From an uncultured Caulobacterales bacterium (GTDB taxonomy: Bacteria > Pseudomonadota > Alphaproteobacteria > Caulobacterales > Caulobacteraceae): a stretch of DNA of 40,654 nt. Each line of letters opens with the position of its first letter. The stretch's first letter is position 1. A program made the position numbers and the translations under genes. Below are positions 39,482 through 40,654 of this stretch, in pieces. The stretch is taken from positions 1-40,654 of the forward strand of contig CAILTK010000059.1 in NCBI GenBank assembly GCA_903837135.1. Direction: 5' to 3'. The notes under the pieces were generated by a model that saw only the letters and a list, made by a program, of their open reading frames with translations, ran no database searches and was not told the DNA's origin.

Positions 39482-40411
39482 ATGTCTGAGCGGACGCTTC
39501 CGTTGCGCGGTATTTCCGTTTTCGAAGCGGCGGCTCGCTCGGCCAGTTTCCAGGCGGCCGCGGACGAACTGAACCTGACTCCTTCCGCCGTCAGCCACCA
39601 GATCCGGCTGCTGGAGGAGGTGCTGGGGGTTCAGTTGTTCGACCGGGTCGGGCGGGGCGTCACGCTCACGGCGGACGGCGCTGAGTACGCGCGCTCCGTC
39701 CGTCAGAGCATCCGTCGGCTGCGGCTGGCGACCAGCGAAATCAAGGCGCGGGGGAACAAGGGCAATCCCCTGGATGTGGTCAGGATCGAGATGCCGCCGT
39801 CGCTCGCGCACTGCTGGCTCATGCGCCGCCTCCCCAACCTCCTCGCCGCGCACCCCGGCGTCGACATCAGGATCAACGCCCAGGGCTCGCACCTGCAGGG
39901 AGATCGCCTGCCCTGGCCGGCCTTCGCCGATGCGCCGGCGGACCTGCAGATCGTCTATGGCGACGCCGACCTCTGGGACGACCGGGCGTCGCTTTTCCTG
40001 TCGGAGGTGTTCCAGGTCTTTTGCGCGCCGGACCTCATGAACACGCTGTCCTCGCCCGAGCGGCTGCTCGAACAGACCCTCGTCTGCACCGCCCGCAACC
40101 ACGTGACCTGGGAGTCCTGGTTGGGCGCCCAGGGGATCGACCTTTACGATAATCCGGTCAGCACCATCCAGCTCGACCCGTCGCACCTCGCCATCGAGGC
40201 GGCCGTCAACGGCATCGGCGTGATCCTCGAGAGCGACGTCCTCGCGGGCCACGAATTTTCGGCGGGAAGACTGGCGGCGCCCTTCCCCGAGCTCAGCCGG
40301 CCGGGCATGTCCTATTGGATCGTGACGCCGACGCGGCGAAAGGCCAGTGGGGCGGTCGACGCCGTCTGCGGGTGGCTGAGGAAGACGGCCGTAGCCGAGC
40401 CCCTGAACTGA
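39482..40411 (+). CDS. LysR-family regulator, GcvA-like
   Basis: This 309-residue regulator starts at ATG 39482 behind GAGG. The helix-turn-helix is ASFQAAADELNLTPSAVSHQIRLLEEVLG, and LPLRGISVFEAAARSASF at the start is typical of the GcvA branch. These often regulate amino-acid, beta-lactamase or efflux genes. Position and the shared upstream motif suggest that it controls itself, the secreted esterase and perhaps the APC permease. Its stop codon (40409-40411) is followed in frame by a 15-bp tandem repeat. Confidence 0.93.
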   Translation: MSERTLPLRGISVFEAAARSASFQAAADELNLTPSAVSHQIRLLEEVLGVQLFDRVGRGVTLTADGAEYARSVRQSIRRLRLATSEIKARGNKGNPLDVVRIEMPPSLAHCWLMRRLPNLLAAHPGVDIRINAQGSHLQGDRLPWPAFADAPADLQIVYGDADLWDDRASLFLSEVFQVFCAPDLMNTLSSPERLLEQTLVCTARNHVTWESWLGAQGIDLYDNPVSTIQLDPSHLAIEAAVNGIGVILESDVLAGHEFSAGRLAAPFPELSRPGMSYWIVTPTRRKASGAVDAVCGWLRKTAVAEPLN

Positions 40412-40471
40412 GCGAAGACGACCGAGGCGAAGACGGTTGAGGCGAAGACGGCTGACGCGAAAACGGCGGCG
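40412..40471 (+). repeat. 15-bp tandem repeat, four copies
   Basis: The unit is GCGAAGACGGYTGAG, at 40412-40426, 40427-40441, 40442-40456 and 40457-40471. The last copy is the most divergent. It fills the space between the LysR stop and the converging membrane-protein stop. In the LysR frame it would read repeated AKT(T/V/A)(E/D/A) units. Confidence 0.8.
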
Positions 40472-40654
40472 TCAGCCCTGCCCGGCGTTCCCGCCGACGG
40501 GCCGGATCGGGCGCGAACCGGGATTGCGCGATCGGTAGAGCGCCAGGCCCAGCAGAGCCCAGGTCGGCAACAGGACCCACTTGAACGCATCCGCCGGACC
40601 GCTGGACGCCGGCTGGGTCAGGGCGAAGACCACCATGCCCAGGGACGCCGCGAC
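40472..40654 (-). CDS. C-terminal part of a membrane protein (partial)
   Basis: An open frame enters from the right edge on the minus strand and ends at 40472, giving the last 60 residues. Two hydrophobic stretches (ASLGMVVFALTQ and KWVLLPTWALLGLALY) and a basic, Gly-rich tail mark it as an inner-membrane protein. Too little is present to name the family; the tail is compatible with a carrier of the amino-acid/polyamine type. It converges on the LysR gene. Confidence 0.55.
   Translation of the reverse strand, partial: VAASLGMVVFALTQPASSGPADAFKWVLLPTWALLGLALYRSRNPGSRPIRPVGGNAGQG

Noticed and set aside
1-40654. CRISPR array, tRNA or rRNA gene, intact insertion sequence
   Set aside because: No regularly spaced repeats, cloverleaf-like segments, rRNA motifs or transposase frames were recognised in the whole window.

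Overview
The window is high-GC DNA with catabolic, regulatory and outer-membrane transport genes but no RNA gene, replication gene or intact mobile element. Two large TonB-dependent receptors, a TauD-type dioxygenase, several short-chain dehydrogenases and many LysR/TetR/GntR/AraC regulators beside single enzymes suggest an alphaproteobacterium of the Caulobacterales/Sphingomonadales type. That placement is an inference from gene style and GC content, not from a marker gene.

Left block (about 1-7.6 kb): the end of an unidentified gene, then TonB receptor 1, an SDR, a divergent SMP-30 lactonase/VOC pair, a D-serine-dehydratase-like PLP enzyme and an HpcH/HpaI aldolase. Five copies of one AT-rich inverted repeat, core TAGT-N4-ACTA, lie in front of these transcription units and nowhere else that I noticed. 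They look like the operators of one undescribed uptake-and-catabolism regulon. A cupin protein and a GntR/FCD regulator follow.

Central block (about 9-21 kb): on the minus strand an isocitrate-lyase-family C-C lyase, LeuC, LeuD and a MmgE/PrpD protein with a twin-arginine leader form a compact operon. TonB receptor 2, a TauD dioxygenase, a divergent LysR regulator with a clear operator, and an anion:cation-symporter-type MFS carrier flank it. Dehydratase/isomerase plus lyase plus uptake suggests a methylcitrate- or dimethylmalate-like route for an unknown branched di- or tricarboxylate.

Right block (about 21-40.6 kb): small regulator-enzyme pairs. These are aldo/keto reductase with TetR (22-bp operator), an NTF2-like secreted protein with a CadC-like regulator, SDR with AraC, a frameshifted LysR with an F420-type NADP oxidoreductase and a secreted metallo-beta-lactamase-fold protein, and tautomerase with TetR (35-bp perfect palindrome). 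A minus-strand operon follows with SDR, amidohydrolase, DUF2218 protein, a TraG-like N-terminal remnant and a pectin-acetylesterase-like protein. An APC permease, a secreted esterase and a GcvA-like LysR come last and share an upstream motif.

Decay is visible at four places: a GST pseudogene (about 21.1-21.5 kb), a LysR broken by one base (27.34 kb), an epoxide-hydrolase pseudogene (30.8-31.4 kb) and the TraG-like fragment (32.5-32.8 kb). This fits an accessory region that gains and loses genes.
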